DNA from: Bacteroidia bacterium 43-41
GTDB taxonomy: Bacteria; Bacteroidota; Bacteroidia; Bacteroidales; Dysgonomonadaceae
Assembly: GCA_001898165.1 (NCBI GenBank)
Contig: MKTD01000069.1
Location: forward strand, 1 to 32,634
Direction of reading: 5' to 3'
Length of the DNA stretch: 32,634 nt
Of this stretch, positions 7,533 through 16,498 are shown in pieces (position 1 is the stretch's first letter; every line of letters starts with the position of its first letter). The notes under the pieces are model-generated. The model worked only from the letters and a program-made list of their open reading frames with translations. It made no database searches and was not told the DNA's origin. A program made the translations under genes and the position numbers.

Positions 7533-8878
7533 ACCTGAATAATTTTAAATTCTACTTTTTCTTCCAGTTTATCTATGGTTTCCACAGCCGTTCCCTCATC
7601 TTTTTCTTCATCGGGCCTGTCTGTTTCATCCATCGGCGCCTCTTCTTTTTTCTTCCCGATTCCAAACCTGTCCGCACTTAAAATCAATCCGAAATAGGCG
7701 CATGTGATGAGCAGGGATGTGCCCCCGCGGCTGATGAGCGGCAACGGCTGTCCGGTTACCGGAATAAGGTTCACGGCCACCGCCATATTGATGAAAGCCT
7801 GCATAGACAACATCAACGCCGATCCAAGAACAAGATATTTCGGAAAAAGTTTCTGAGTTTTCCGGGCGATCATTCCCGCCCGTATAAGTATTATGATGTA
7901 GAGCAGCAGTACAAAAATTCCACCTGCAATACCCATCTCTTCAATAATGATAGCATAAATAAAGTCGGAATATGCCTGTGGAAGGAAATCGCGCTCGGTG
8001 CTGTTGCCCGGGAACCTGCCTATGATGCCTCCGTTGGCAATGGCTATTTTGGCGTGCGCCACTTGATAGTTCTCGTCGGTAATGGTATAGTATGTTTCTT
8101 CGGCCTCTTCTTTGTGGCTGCCAAATTCCGCGATCCGGTTTTGCCAGGTTCCTACGCGGCTTAACGCACCGGAGCCGGTCCAATCGGTAGGGATCACTTT
8201 CAGCAGTACAACAAACAATACGATAAAAGCAATCCCTGTTCCGGTCACCTTCAGCAATCTTATCAGCTTTACATTCCCGATGAACATCAGCAAAAAGCAA
8301 ACCACAAAGAGCAACGCCGCAGTTGATAAATTATCCATCGCAATAATACCGCAAACAACCACCATCAGCCCGATCATCCATTTGAAAAGCACGCCATCAT
8401 TCGTACCATTTTGCTTGCTGAGCAGGAACGCAATCGTGCCCATAAGCGAGATTTTGGCAATCTCCGACGGCTGGATGGTAAAACCAAATATAGAGATCCA
8501 CCGCTCAGCGCCATTTACCGTAGTTCCGATAACCGGCGTGAGCAGGAGTAAGATGATCGAAGCGATAAGCACAAAAATCAGGGAAGAGAAATATCGATAC
8601 GGAATATTATGAATAAGAATGATGACCCCCACTCCGCCAATCAAAAACATGGTGTGGCGCAGAATGGGGCCCCATTGATTTTGCTGTTTATAAACAATGG
8701 TGCTGGTTGCACTGAAAATTTCAACCAGCGAAATCACACACAAGATAACAAATACCAGCCATACAACCTTATCGCCCTTGAAGATTTTCACTCCCAATCG
8801 TCCTATCGTGGATTTTGAGTTTTCTAAATCTTCCTGGAAATTATTCTGATCAAATGCATTCTTTATTTTATCAAGCAT
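7529..8878 (-). CDS. ftsW: SEDS-family peptidoglycan glycosyltransferase FtsW
   Basis: Polytopic SEDS protein (about ten membrane segments) that polymerises lipid II at the septum together with the FtsI-type PBP. The end of the membrane domain has the family signature NLIPVTGQPLPLISRGGTS followed by a last helix, then a cytoplasmic acidic tail rich in Glu/Asp/Lys. An ORF can be extended to a TTG at 8908, overlapping murD by 19 bp; I prefer the ATG at 8878 (MLDKIKNAF), 11 bases after the murD stop, giving 449 residues. A purine-rich GAGGAGG lies upstream but 17 bases away, too far for a standard ribosome site. Role within FtsW/RodA is assigned from operon position. Confidence 0.95.
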   Translation of the reverse strand: MLDKIKNAFDQNNFQEDLENSKSTIGRLGVKIFKGDKVVWLVFVILCVISLVEIFSATSTIVYKQQNQWGPILRHTMFLIGGVGVIILIHNIPYRYFSSLIFVLIASIILLLLTPVIGTTVNGAERWISIFGFTIQPSEIAKISLMGTIAFLLSKQNGTNDGVLFKWMIGLMVVVCGIIAMDNLSTAALLFVVCFLLMFIGNVKLIRLLKVTGTGIAFIVLFVVLLKVIPTDWTGSGALSRVGTWQNRIAEFGSHKEEAEETYYTITDENYQVAHAKIAIANGGIIGRFPGNSTERDFLPQAYSDFIYAIIIEEMGIAGGIFVLLLYIIILIRAGMIARKTQKLFPKYLVLGSALMLSMQAFINMAVAVNLIPVTGQPLPLISRGGTSLLITCAYFGLILSADRFGIGKKKEEAPMDETDRPDEEKDEGTAVETIDKLEEKVEFKIIQV

Positions 8879-8889
8879 ATTTTTACTGT

Positions 8890-10227
8890 TTACAACCTCC
8901 TCACGCAATCTTTAAATTGATCACCCCGGTCCTCGTAATTTTGAAACAGGTCGAAGCTGGCGCAGCAGGGCGACAACAAGACGGTATCGCCTTTCTCCGC
9001 CATCCGGTAAGCAGTATCAACAGCATCCCTCATCGAATTTACATCTTCAATGTCAGGTACCATCCCATCGAAGAATTTATGAAGCTTGCTGTTGTCCTTT
9101 CCTAAAAATATCAACGCCCTGACCTTCTGTCTTACCAGGCTTTCAATCTCCGTATAATCGTTCCCTTTGTCGGTTCCGCCGAGAATCAGCACTACTTTCG
9201 TACGCATGCTTTGCAGCGCATACCAGCACGAGTTTACATTGGTAGCCTTGGAATCATTTATATATTGTACACCCCGCACCGATGCCACTTTTTCCAATCG
9301 ATGCGGAACACCTTTAAAGTCCGAGAGAGCCAGGCGTAAATTATCATCCGAGATATCGAGTAATTTAGCCACAATCCCCGACGCCATAGAGTTATACAGA
9401 TTATGCATTCCCTGCAACGCCAGCAATTCCAACTCCATATCAAAAACGCTGCCTTTGGTTTGTATGTACATTTTATTATCCTCCGAATAAGCCGTAGCCC
9501 TGTGATTATTTTTTTCAGTAAAAGAATAGAGATCGGATGCGGGTTTTAGTTTTTCGATCTCTTTTGTCACTACCGGATCGTCCATCCAGTAGATAAAAGA
9601 ATCTCCCATCTTGTGGTTGCGTATGATCCGCATTTTCGCATCTACGTATTTCTGCATATCGTGATCGTATCTATCTAGGTGGTCGGGCGTTATATTCATC
9701 AACACAGCGATATCCGCTTTGAAATCATATACGCCTTCCAGTTGGAAACTGCTTAGCTCCAACACGAAGTAGTCGAAACTCTCTTCCGCCACCTGCCTTG
9801 CAAAGCTTTTTCCGATGTTTCCGCCCAACCCCACATTCAGCCCAGCCGATTTCAAGATGTGATAAATAAGGCTTGCCGTAGTGGTTTTACCATTGCTTCC
9901 GGTAATGCAGATCATCCTGGCGTTGGTGTATCTTCCGGCAAACTCAATTTCGGATATTACCCGGATTCCTTTTGTGATGATTTTCTGCATCAGGGGGGCA
10001 CTATCGGGAATGCCCGGGCTCTTTATCACTTCACTTGCAGACAGAATACGCTCCTCGGAGTGTCCGTCTTCCTCAAAATCGATTCCGTAATTGATAAGTG
10101 TTTGCCGGTGTTCGTCTTTCAGCGTTCCCGAATCAGAAAGGAAAACCTCAACTCCTTTTGCCTTCGCAAGAATGGCAGAACCAACGCCCGATTCACCACC
10201 ACCCAGGATAATCAATTCATAATTCAT
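8890..10227 (-). CDS. murD: UDP-MurNAc-L-Ala--D-Glu ligase MurD
   Basis: 445-residue Mur ligase adding D-Glu to UDP-MurNAc-L-Ala. The ATP loop is GSNGKTT (110-116); N-terminal GGGESGVGSA binds the UDP part; conserved MNITPDHLDRY and the C-terminal HRLEKVASVRGVQYINDSKATN with LILGGTDKG are typical of MurD. Length fits the family. The ATG at 10225-10227 falls inside a 7-bp repeat run (AATTATG on the coding strand), with an identical ATG-containing unit out of frame 7 bases further in. It follows mraY by 25 bases and precedes ftsW. Confidence 0.97.
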   Translation of the reverse strand: MNYELIILGGGESGVGSAILAKAKGVEVFLSDSGTLKDEHRQTLINYGIDFEEDGHSEERILSASEVIKSPGIPDSAPLMQKIITKGIRVISEIEFAGRYTNARMICITGSNGKTTTASLIYHILKSAGLNVGLGGNIGKSFARQVAEESFDYFVLELSSFQLEGVYDFKADIAVLMNITPDHLDRYDHDMQKYVDAKMRIIRNHKMGDSFIYWMDDPVVTKEIEKLKPASDLYSFTEKNNHRATAYSEDNKMYIQTKGSVFDMELELLALQGMHNLYNSMASGIVAKLLDISDDNLRLALSDFKGVPHRLEKVASVRGVQYINDSKATNVNSCWYALQSMRTKVVLILGGTDKGNDYTEIESLVRQKVRALIFLGKDNSKLHKFFDGMVPDIEDVNSMRDAVDTAYRMAEKGDTVLLSPCCASFDLFQNYEDRGDQFKDCVRRL

Positions 10228-10248
10228 AATTCTTAATTCTTAATTACT
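10214..10248. repeat. Five 7-bp units across the murD start
   Basis: On the plus strand the run is AATTCAT twice, AATTCTT twice, then AATTACT, all in 7-bp register. The second unit contains the reverse complement of the murD start codon (10225-10227). It spans most of the 25-bp mraY/murD spacer and the first codons of murD, so the first residues of MurD (MNYELI) are partly written by the repeat. Confidence 0.65.
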
Positions 10249-10252
10249 TTCC

Positions 10253-11512
10253 CTATCTCATTTTCAACGTTGCCACTGCTATTACCGCCAGGATCATCCC
10301 TATGAGCCAGAATCGGGAAACGATCTTGGGTTCGGTGAGCGGAATCAACGGTTTTTGAATGATGGCATCAATTCCGGCATTTCCTGCTTTCTGGAAATGA
10401 TGATGCAGGGGTGTCATCTTGAACACCCGTTTTCCGACACCCGTTTTTTTCTTTGTATATTTGAAATAGGTCACTTGCAGAATTACAGAGAGGGCTTCCA
10501 CAAAAAAGACGCCGCACAAAATAGGGAGCAACATCTCCTTATGGATAAGCACGGCAAAAACTCCGATAAGCCCGCCTAACGTCAAACTGCCCGTATCACC
10601 CATAAAAACCTGAGCCGGATAAGCATTGTACCACAGGAACCCGACAGTAGAGCCCACAAACGCGGCAGCAAAAACCATCAGCTCATCACTTCCGGGAATG
10701 TACATGATATTCAGGTACGAAGCAAAATCGACACGCCCGGACACATAAGCCAAAACCCCCAGCGCCACTCCTATAACAGCCGATGATCCGGATGCGAGTC
10801 CGTCCAACCCATCCGTCAGGTTAGCGCTGTTTGAAACTGCCGTAACAATCAGAATGACAGATAACACGAAAACGATCCAAACCGCTTCATCGGCAAAATC
10901 GCCCATCCAGGAGACAAGCGAGCGATAATCAAAATTATTGTTCTTCACAAAAGGAATGGTCGTTTTTGTGGTCTTGATGTCTTGTCCCCGAAACTGCACC
11001 TGCTCAATGACATTGTTTACCCGGATCTCGGTGTTCTCACGCGAAACGATATTGGGGCTCAAGTACATAATCAAGCCTATGATCAAGCCCAAGCCTATCT
11101 GTGCCACTACCTTGAATTTCCCCTTCAACCCTTCCTTATCTTTTTTAAATACCTTGATATAGTCATCGGCAAAGCCTAACGTACCCAACCAGACGGTGCT
11201 TATTATCATTATAATGATGTAGATATTCTCTAATTTCCCCATCAATAGTATTGCTACCAGGATGGAGAGAATAATGATGACGCCGCCCATTGTTGGTGTT
11301 CCCCGTTTGCTGTACTGCCCTTCCAAATCGAGGTTGCGAATGGTTTCACCTATCTGCTTCTTTTGTAACCTCCGAATGATTCTGGCGCCGACAATTACTG
11401 AGAAAAGCAACGAAATAATGGCAGCGAGCGCTGCCCGGAAAGTAACAAACTGGAACATTCCGGCTCCGGGGAAGTCGAGTTTGTCTAGATATTGAAAAAG
11501 ATAATACAGCAT
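10253..11512 (-). CDS. mraY: Phospho-MurNAc-pentapeptide transferase MraY
   Basis: 419-residue integral membrane enzyme that moves phospho-MurNAc-pentapeptide to undecaprenyl phosphate, forming lipid I. Catalytic features are present: the Asp pair D116-D117 in GFADDYIK, NLTDGLDGL (231-239), MGDTGS with D306, and the HHH motif at 370-372. It is about 60 residues longer than E. coli MraY; the extra length is mostly a polar insert at about 152-205 between membrane segments, on the periplasmic side by standard topology, as I recall for other Bacteroidetes. It begins 12 bases after the murE stop. Membrane protein, ten or so helices. Confidence 0.97.
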   Translation of the reverse strand: MLYYLFQYLDKLDFPGAGMFQFVTFRAALAAIISLLFSVIVGARIIRRLQKKQIGETIRNLDLEGQYSKRGTPTMGGVIIILSILVAILLMGKLENIYIIIMIISTVWLGTLGFADDYIKVFKKDKEGLKGKFKVVAQIGLGLIIGLIMYLSPNIVSRENTEIRVNNVIEQVQFRGQDIKTTKTTIPFVKNNNFDYRSLVSWMGDFADEAVWIVFVLSVILIVTAVSNSANLTDGLDGLASGSSAVIGVALGVLAYVSGRVDFASYLNIMYIPGSDELMVFAAAFVGSTVGFLWYNAYPAQVFMGDTGSLTLGGLIGVFAVLIHKEMLLPILCGVFFVEALSVILQVTYFKYTKKKTGVGKRVFKMTPLHHHFQKAGNAGIDAIIQKPLIPLTEPKIVSRFWLIGMILAVIAVATLKMR

Positions 11513-11517
11513 ACGAG

Positions 11518-11545
11518 TTACAAATTACGGGTTACTGGTTATAAA
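11518..11545. repeat. Four 7-bp units across the murE stop
   Basis: Plus strand reads TTACAAA, TTACGGG, TTACTGG, TTATAAA in 7-bp register. The second unit begins with the reverse complement of the murE stop codon (11525-11527), so the last residues of MurE (ITSNP) are written by the repeat and the remaining unit fills the spacer to mraY. Units share only TTA(C/T), so the array is degenerate. Confidence 0.45.
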
Positions 11546-12988
11546 TATTTTTTCCACTTCTTCTTTATCATTGAAATGATACCTCACACCTTTAATTTCC
11601 TGATAGTCTTCGTGGCCTTTCCCTGCAACGAGAATAACATCACCCGGCTTAGCCAGCGCACAGGCGGTTTTTATCGCTTCACGCCGGTCAACAATCGAAA
11701 GCGTATTGCGGCGCTGCTCATCATCTAACCCGGCAGCCATATCGTCAATGATATCCTGCGGCTCTTCGAACCGGGGATTATCGGACGTAAGAATTACTTT
11801 ATCACTTAATTCCACAGCCTCGCGCGCCATTAACGGGCGTTTGGTTTTATCACGGTTTCCGCCACAGCCCACCACCGTTATTATATCGCCTTTCTTATTC
11901 AGCACCTCGTTAATCGCATTGAGGACATTGGTCAGCGCGTCGGGCGTATGGGCATAATCAACAATGGCGGTAAAATCTCCGGGCGACCGCAGTGTCTGAA
12001 AACGTCCTGCCACAGGTTTTAAAACGGACAATATCCTAAGCACCTCATCCGGTTGTTGCTCCAGCAGAACAGATGCTCCGTAAACCGCCAGAAGATTATA
12101 TACGTTAAACACACCCACAAACTGCACGATAAGCTGCTTCCCGTTTATTTCTATCTCTGTTCCGTCGAAATGTTTCTCAAAAATCCGTGCTTTAAAATCC
12201 GCTAATCCTTTTACGGAGTACGTGTATTGTTTAGCTTTTGTGTTTTGAAGCATCACCAGCCCGTTTTTATCATCGGAGTTGGTGAGTGCAAAAGCCGTTT
12301 CGGGCAAAGAATCGAAAAACGCTTTTTTGACGTTCCTATACTCCAGCATATTTTTATGATAGTCCAGGTGATCCTGGGTCAGATTGGTAAAAATTCCGCC
12401 ATCGAAATTCAATCCATACACCCGTTTCTGATGAATAGCGTGAGAGCTCACCTCCATAAAGGCATATTCACAGCCGGCATCTACCATTTTCCGGAAGAAA
12501 GAGTTCAGGGTAATGGGGTCGAGCGTGGTGTGCGTGGTTGGATAGCTGTCATCGTTCACACAGTTGGCTACGGTTGAAAGCAACCCTGCACCATAACCCA
12601 ATGCCCGAAACATCCTGTGCAACAAAGTGGCAATGGTTGTTTTACCGTTCGTTCCGGTTACTCCAATCAATTTCAGTTGCTCCGATGGATTTCCGAACCA
12701 GACAGAAGCAATTTGTGCCAATGCGACAGCCGAGTTTTCAACCTGGACGTAAGTAACCCTCGAAAAATATTCTTCGAACATCGGCTTATCGTAAACCACA
12801 ACCAGGACATCCTGCTCTATGGCCTTGCCGATGTAGTCGTGCCCGTCGGTATTGATGCCCTCCACAGCAATAAAAAGCGAACCTTTCTGCACCTGTCGGG
12901 AATCGGAAGTGATGCCTTCAACCTCCACATTCTCCTCACCGTAAATAGCTACTATTTTACATCTTTCTGTCAGTTGGCTTAGTTTCAT
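11525..12988 (-). CDS. murE: UDP-MurNAc-L-Ala-D-Glu--meso-diaminopimelate ligase MurE
   Basis: 487-residue Mur ligase for the third peptide residue. ATP loop GTNGKTT is at 112-118; HTTLDP and the SSHAI motif follow; AGRFQTL marks the start of the C-terminal domain. The substrate-selecting motif DNPR is at 403-406 (SDNPRFEEP), which in characterised enzymes indicates meso-diaminopimelate rather than lysine, so the wall is predicted to be the A1-gamma DAP type. Length is normal. It lies 41 bases after the ftsI stop. murF, needed for the next step, is not in the cluster. Confidence 0.97.
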   Translation of the reverse strand: MKLSQLTERCKIVAIYGEENVEVEGITSDSRQVQKGSLFIAVEGINTDGHDYIGKAIEQDVLVVVYDKPMFEEYFSRVTYVQVENSAVALAQIASVWFGNPSEQLKLIGVTGTNGKTTIATLLHRMFRALGYGAGLLSTVANCVNDDSYPTTHTTLDPITLNSFFRKMVDAGCEYAFMEVSSHAIHQKRVYGLNFDGGIFTNLTQDHLDYHKNMLEYRNVKKAFFDSLPETAFALTNSDDKNGLVMLQNTKAKQYTYSVKGLADFKARIFEKHFDGTEIEINGKQLIVQFVGVFNVYNLLAVYGASVLLEQQPDEVLRILSVLKPVAGRFQTLRSPGDFTAIVDYAHTPDALTNVLNAINEVLNKKGDIITVVGCGGNRDKTKRPLMAREAVELSDKVILTSDNPRFEEPQDIIDDMAAGLDDEQRRNTLSIVDRREAIKTACALAKPGDVILVAGKGHEDYQEIKGVRYHFNDKEEVEKIFITSNP

Positions 12989-13029
12989 ATCTATTTTATC
13001 TATTTCAAAACCTGTACTTTCCCGGCCTT

Positions 13030-15228
13030 TTACCGTAGCGTTATGCTGATGGTTGTACCTTTTACCAGCTTACTTTCCGGAACAAACGATTGCGAGACTA
13101 CTTTCCCCGAGCCGGTCAAGTTAACCCTCAATCCCGATTTTTCGAGCAGGTAAACCGCATCTCTCGCGCCCATCCCCAACACGTTTGGAACCGAATTTTT
13201 ATTTATGGCCAACGCCTGCGGGTGGTAAGCCACACTGTCGTATCTTACTTTTACCCAGTCGGCAGCGGCATCTAAAACGGAAGATTTGAAATTCAACATC
13301 GACAATACCGTTTGGCTGTTTCCCCAGTTTCCGCTTTTAATGGCCGGCATTTTTTGCAAGGTAGAATCCACCTGTGCCTGTTCGGGAGCGAGTTGAGTTC
13401 GTTTCACATATGTCTGCTCCGCTATACTTTTAAAAACCATCCCGGCTTGTCCTCCACCCGATGGGACGCCTTTTGGTTTTCTGATTCCTACAAAGCAAGT
13501 ATATTTTGGATCCTCGGCGGGGAAATATCCGCAAAACGAAACGTAATAATCGCTATATCCGCCACCACTGGCAATTTGTGCCGTACCCGTTTTTCCCGCG
13601 ATGGAAAAATAATCCGATTTCACTACTTTGGCCGTTCCTTCCTCAATAACCCCCACCAGCATTTCCCGAATCTGGGCCAATGTAGTGTCCTTACACATCT
13701 TTTCGTTCACCACTTCCGCCTTGTATTCTTCCACTATCTTTCCGTCTTTCAACAACGTTTTAGCAATAAACGGCTTGATCATTTTCCCACCGTTGGCAAT
13801 ACCGTTATAGAACATGAGCATATAAATGGGCGGTACTTTCGATTCATAACCGAAAGACATCCACGGGAGTGTGGTTTTTGACCAGTAATTCACTTTATCA
13901 TCGGGAAAACGGATGGACGATGTTCCTTCAATCCCGTTCAACGGGACATCCCAGGTGAGTTTTTTACGCAAGCCGATCCTGTCGATGCCTTTTACAAATT
14001 TAGTCGGGTCGTTGGCATATGCCTTAAGCACTATTTTACTCATCACTACGTTGGAAGAGATTTCTATTCCTTCTTTTACAGTAAGGTACCCTCTATCGCG
14101 GCCTTGCCGCCAATAGTGGTCGCGCACCCATTTACCGTTGTACTGATACAATCCGTTACCCACATGAAACGAATCAGTAGGGGTTATCAGCCCGTCATCG
14201 AGCGCCACCATTACCGTTACGGTTTTAAAGGTTGATCCCGGTTCGTTCATATACGAAAAAGCATTGGGGTTGCCTTCGGCGTAGTTCCCGTTACTCATCC
14301 GGTCTAAGTTGGCAATGCCTCTGATTTCACCCGTTTTGGTCTCCATAATGATTGCCGTCCCCGATTCGGCCGAGGTCTCTTCAAGTTTTGCCCGCAAAGC
14401 GCGCTCCGTTACTTCCTGAATATCGGCATCGAGCGTAGTTACAATATCGTATCCGTCTTTTGCGGCAATCTCCTCTATGTCTGTCCACCTACCCTGTATC
14501 TTTTGCCGGCTTTTCACTCCCTCAACACCCCTCAACAGCGAATCGTATTTCAGTTCCAATCCGCTGGCGCCGCCCTTCTCCAGGTCTTTATAAACGTTTC
14601 CCACCGTTCTGTTGGCTAAATTCCCGAACGGACGTTTGCGCGCATTTTTCTCTTCAGCAATTAACCCGCTGCGGTTGGAACGCTGGTTCAGGAACGGATA
14701 GGTGCGGATTTCCTTCAAATCGACATACGAAATATCGGGACGAATAATGCGCACATAGCGCGATTTCAGCGTCACTTTCTTTTCGATGCCTCGCGCAGCA
14801 TTTTCTTGTATTTGCCGCTCTTCCTTTTCACGAAGTTTCCATCCGCTCAGGATGATGCTCTTGTATTGCGATGCCGTTCTATCCGGAAATTTTTCAGAAA
14901 GGGCTAACGAAAGGTCACCGACATACTTCATCAATGTGTCTTCTCTCATCCCTTCCGCCCAAAAGTCCATATAGATGTTGTACAACGGCTCACTGGTAGC
15001 CAACAGTTTTCCGTCGTAAGTATAAATATTTCCACGCTTGGGCAAAATGACACGGTCTTTGATTATGGTTTCCTTTTCACCAACTTCACGCCATTTCTTT
15101 CCTTCTGCCGTAAAAACGATCTTCCCGGCAGAGAAAATAATCAGGATCCCAACCCCCAAAAGGAAGAAGACAATTAAGCCATAACGATTTAAAATGCTCC
15201 TTCTATTTTCATCGGTTTTCTTTTCCAT
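13030..15228 (-). CDS. ftsI: Septal transpeptidase FtsI (PBP with PASTA domain)
   Basis: 732-residue class B penicillin-binding protein. One N-terminal membrane anchor (about 15-35), a dimerisation/pedestal region, then the transpeptidase domain with the catalytic serine motif S332-T-F-K335, SSN at 391-393 and KTG at 546-548, all in the right order and spacing. A single PASTA domain occupies about 679-732, starting at VPNVLGMGARDAVYLLE; E. coli FtsI lacks this, Bacteroidetes and Firmicutes homologues often have it. It cross-links septal peptidoglycan with FtsW. The start codon at 15228 is one base beyond the ftsL stop, so the two are translationally linked. Confidence 0.96.
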   Translation of the reverse strand: MEKKTDENRRSILNRYGLIVFFLLGVGILIIFSAGKIVFTAEGKKWREVGEKETIIKDRVILPKRGNIYTYDGKLLATSEPLYNIYMDFWAEGMREDTLMKYVGDLSLALSEKFPDRTASQYKSIILSGWKLREKEERQIQENAARGIEKKVTLKSRYVRIIRPDISYVDLKEIRTYPFLNQRSNRSGLIAEEKNARKRPFGNLANRTVGNVYKDLEKGGASGLELKYDSLLRGVEGVKSRQKIQGRWTDIEEIAAKDGYDIVTTLDADIQEVTERALRAKLEETSAESGTAIIMETKTGEIRGIANLDRMSNGNYAEGNPNAFSYMNEPGSTFKTVTVMVALDDGLITPTDSFHVGNGLYQYNGKWVRDHYWRQGRDRGYLTVKEGIEISSNVVMSKIVLKAYANDPTKFVKGIDRIGLRKKLTWDVPLNGIEGTSSIRFPDDKVNYWSKTTLPWMSFGYESKVPPIYMLMFYNGIANGGKMIKPFIAKTLLKDGKIVEEYKAEVVNEKMCKDTTLAQIREMLVGVIEEGTAKVVKSDYFSIAGKTGTAQIASGGGYSDYYVSFCGYFPAEDPKYTCFVGIRKPKGVPSGGGQAGMVFKSIAEQTYVKRTQLAPEQAQVDSTLQKMPAIKSGNWGNSQTVLSMLNFKSSVLDAAADWVKVRYDSVAYHPQALAINKNSVPNVLGMGARDAVYLLEKSGLRVNLTGSGKVVSQSFVPESKLVKGTTISITLR

Positions 15229-15229
15229 T

Positions 15230-15571
15230 TCATTTCTTTCCTTTCTGAATGCGATAAACCGGTTCGTTGTTTATTTTCAAGCCCAGGCCCGACTCTTCCA
15301 TTCTTTTCTCAATCTGTCCCTGGCGGCTGGCTTCGGTTAGATTGGATGAAATATCGAGCGACTCATACTTGGCGTCTTTCAGTTCCACTTTTAAACGCTC
15401 CATCTCCGCTATTCGCTGCAAAACCGTGTAGCGATGGCTGATGAACAAAATCATAACGACCACCAGGACAACGATGAATGTGATGTTTCGGACGAAAAAG
15501 TTTTCCGTTAAAACATTTCCGCCGAAAACATGTACGAACGATTTTCTTATGTTGCCTAATTTCACTTTCAT
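15230..15571 (-). CDS. ftsL: FtsL-like divisome protein
   Basis: 113-residue bitopic protein: basic cytoplasmic part (1-29), a single strong membrane helix (about 30-46) and a periplasmic coiled-coil of about 45 residues with heptad pattern (IAEMERLKVELKDAKYES). Sequence identity with FtsL of other phyla is not visible, but size, topology and place between rsmH and ftsI are those of FtsL, and the family in Bacteroidetes is annotated as FtsL-like. It would bind FtsQ and help activate FtsW/FtsI. It lies 3 bases after rsmH and 1 base before ftsI. Confidence 0.82.
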   Translation of the reverse strand: MKVKLGNIRKSFVHVFGGNVLTENFFVRNITFIVVLVVVMILFISHRYTVLQRIAEMERLKVELKDAKYESLDISSNLTEASRQGQIEKRMEESGLGLKINNEPVYRIQKGKK

Positions 15572-15574
15572 TTT

Positions 15575-16498
15575 TTATCGAGTTGCGTGATACTTTTTCT
15601 CCGCTATCCGCAGTTTGGCACTTCTCGAACGCGGATTGTCCACCTGTTCTTCTTCCGTTGGCACAATCACTTTTCTGTTGATCAGTTCAAACGGAGTCTC
15701 TATATTTCCATAAAAATCCTGGACGATATTGCCACCGAAATTTCCCGTCTTAAAGAAATTCTTCACCAAACGATCCTCCAACGAATGGTATGAGATCACA
15801 CTGAACCGCCCGCCGGGCTTCAGCATCTCCAGTCCCTGCTCCAGCATTTCCTCAAGGGCTTTCAGCTCATCGTTTACTTCAATACGCAACGCCTGAAACG
15901 CCTGAGCAAGGGTTTTGTTTTCCTTTTCACGAGAAGTGAACGGTTTCATGATCTCCAGAAAATCGGAAACAGAATCAATTTTTTTTGATTGGCGATAGGC
16001 AGAAACAGTCGTTGCTATCTTCCGCGCACTTTTCAACTCCCCGTAAAAGAAAAAAATATCCGACAACTTCTCTACCGGATATTCGTTCAGTATATCGGCG
16101 GCAGATCTTCTGGCCAGCCGGTTCATCCGCATATCCAAATCTCCCGGTAGCCGAAAAGAAAATCCACGATCGGGATCGTCAAAATGATGCGACGACACCC
16201 CTAAATCGGCAAGGATTCCATCCACTTCATCTATGTGATGATAGCGCAGGAAATTCTTCAAAAATCGAAAATTGCTTTTTACAAAAGTGAAACGCGGGTC
16301 CGGGATATTGTTTTGGTATGCATCGTCATCCTGGTCGAAAGCAAGCAGCTTGCCATTCTTCCCCAGCCGTTTCAATATTTCTCTTGAGTGCCCGCCACCA
16401 CCGAATGTTACATCAACATACACCCCCTCGGGACGAATATTCAACCCGTCTATACTTTCGTAAAGCAATGCCGGTATGTGGTACGGTTCAGTAATCAC
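15575..16498 (-). CDS. rsmH: 16S rRNA (cytosine(1402)-N(4))-methyltransferase RsmH
   Basis: 307-residue SAM-dependent methyltransferase (older name MraW) that modifies C1402 in the ribosomal P site. The SAM loop is VDVTFGGGGHS (28-38); ILADLGVSSHHFD and GDLDMRMN are the substrate-recognition motifs; ISYHSLEDRLVK is the strongly conserved C-terminal stretch; the tail NPRSRSAKLRIAEK ends as expected. The start is GTG at 16496-16498, overlapping the mraZ stop by 4 bp (GTGA); no better ATG exists in frame before the conserved HIPALLYESIDGL start, so GTG is very likely real. Length is normal. Confidence 0.97.
   Translation of the reverse strand: MITEPYHIPALLYESIDGLNIRPEGVYVDVTFGGGGHSREILKRLGKNGKLLAFDQDDDAYQNNIPDPRFTFVKSNFRFLKNFLRYHHIDEVDGILADLGVSSHHFDDPDRGFSFRLPGDLDMRMNRLARRSAADILNEYPVEKLSDIFFFYGELKSARKIATTVSAYRQSKKIDSVSDFLEIMKPFTSREKENKTLAQAFQALRIEVNDELKALEEMLEQGLEMLKPGGRFSVISYHSLEDRLVKNFFKTGNFGGNIVQDFYGNIETPFELINRKVIVPTEEEQVDNPRSRSAKLRIAEKKYHATR

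Noticed and set aside
8879-8908. TTG start for ftsW
   Set aside because: It overlaps the end of murD and adds ten residues unlike FtsW; the ATG at 8878 is better placed. Not fully excluded.
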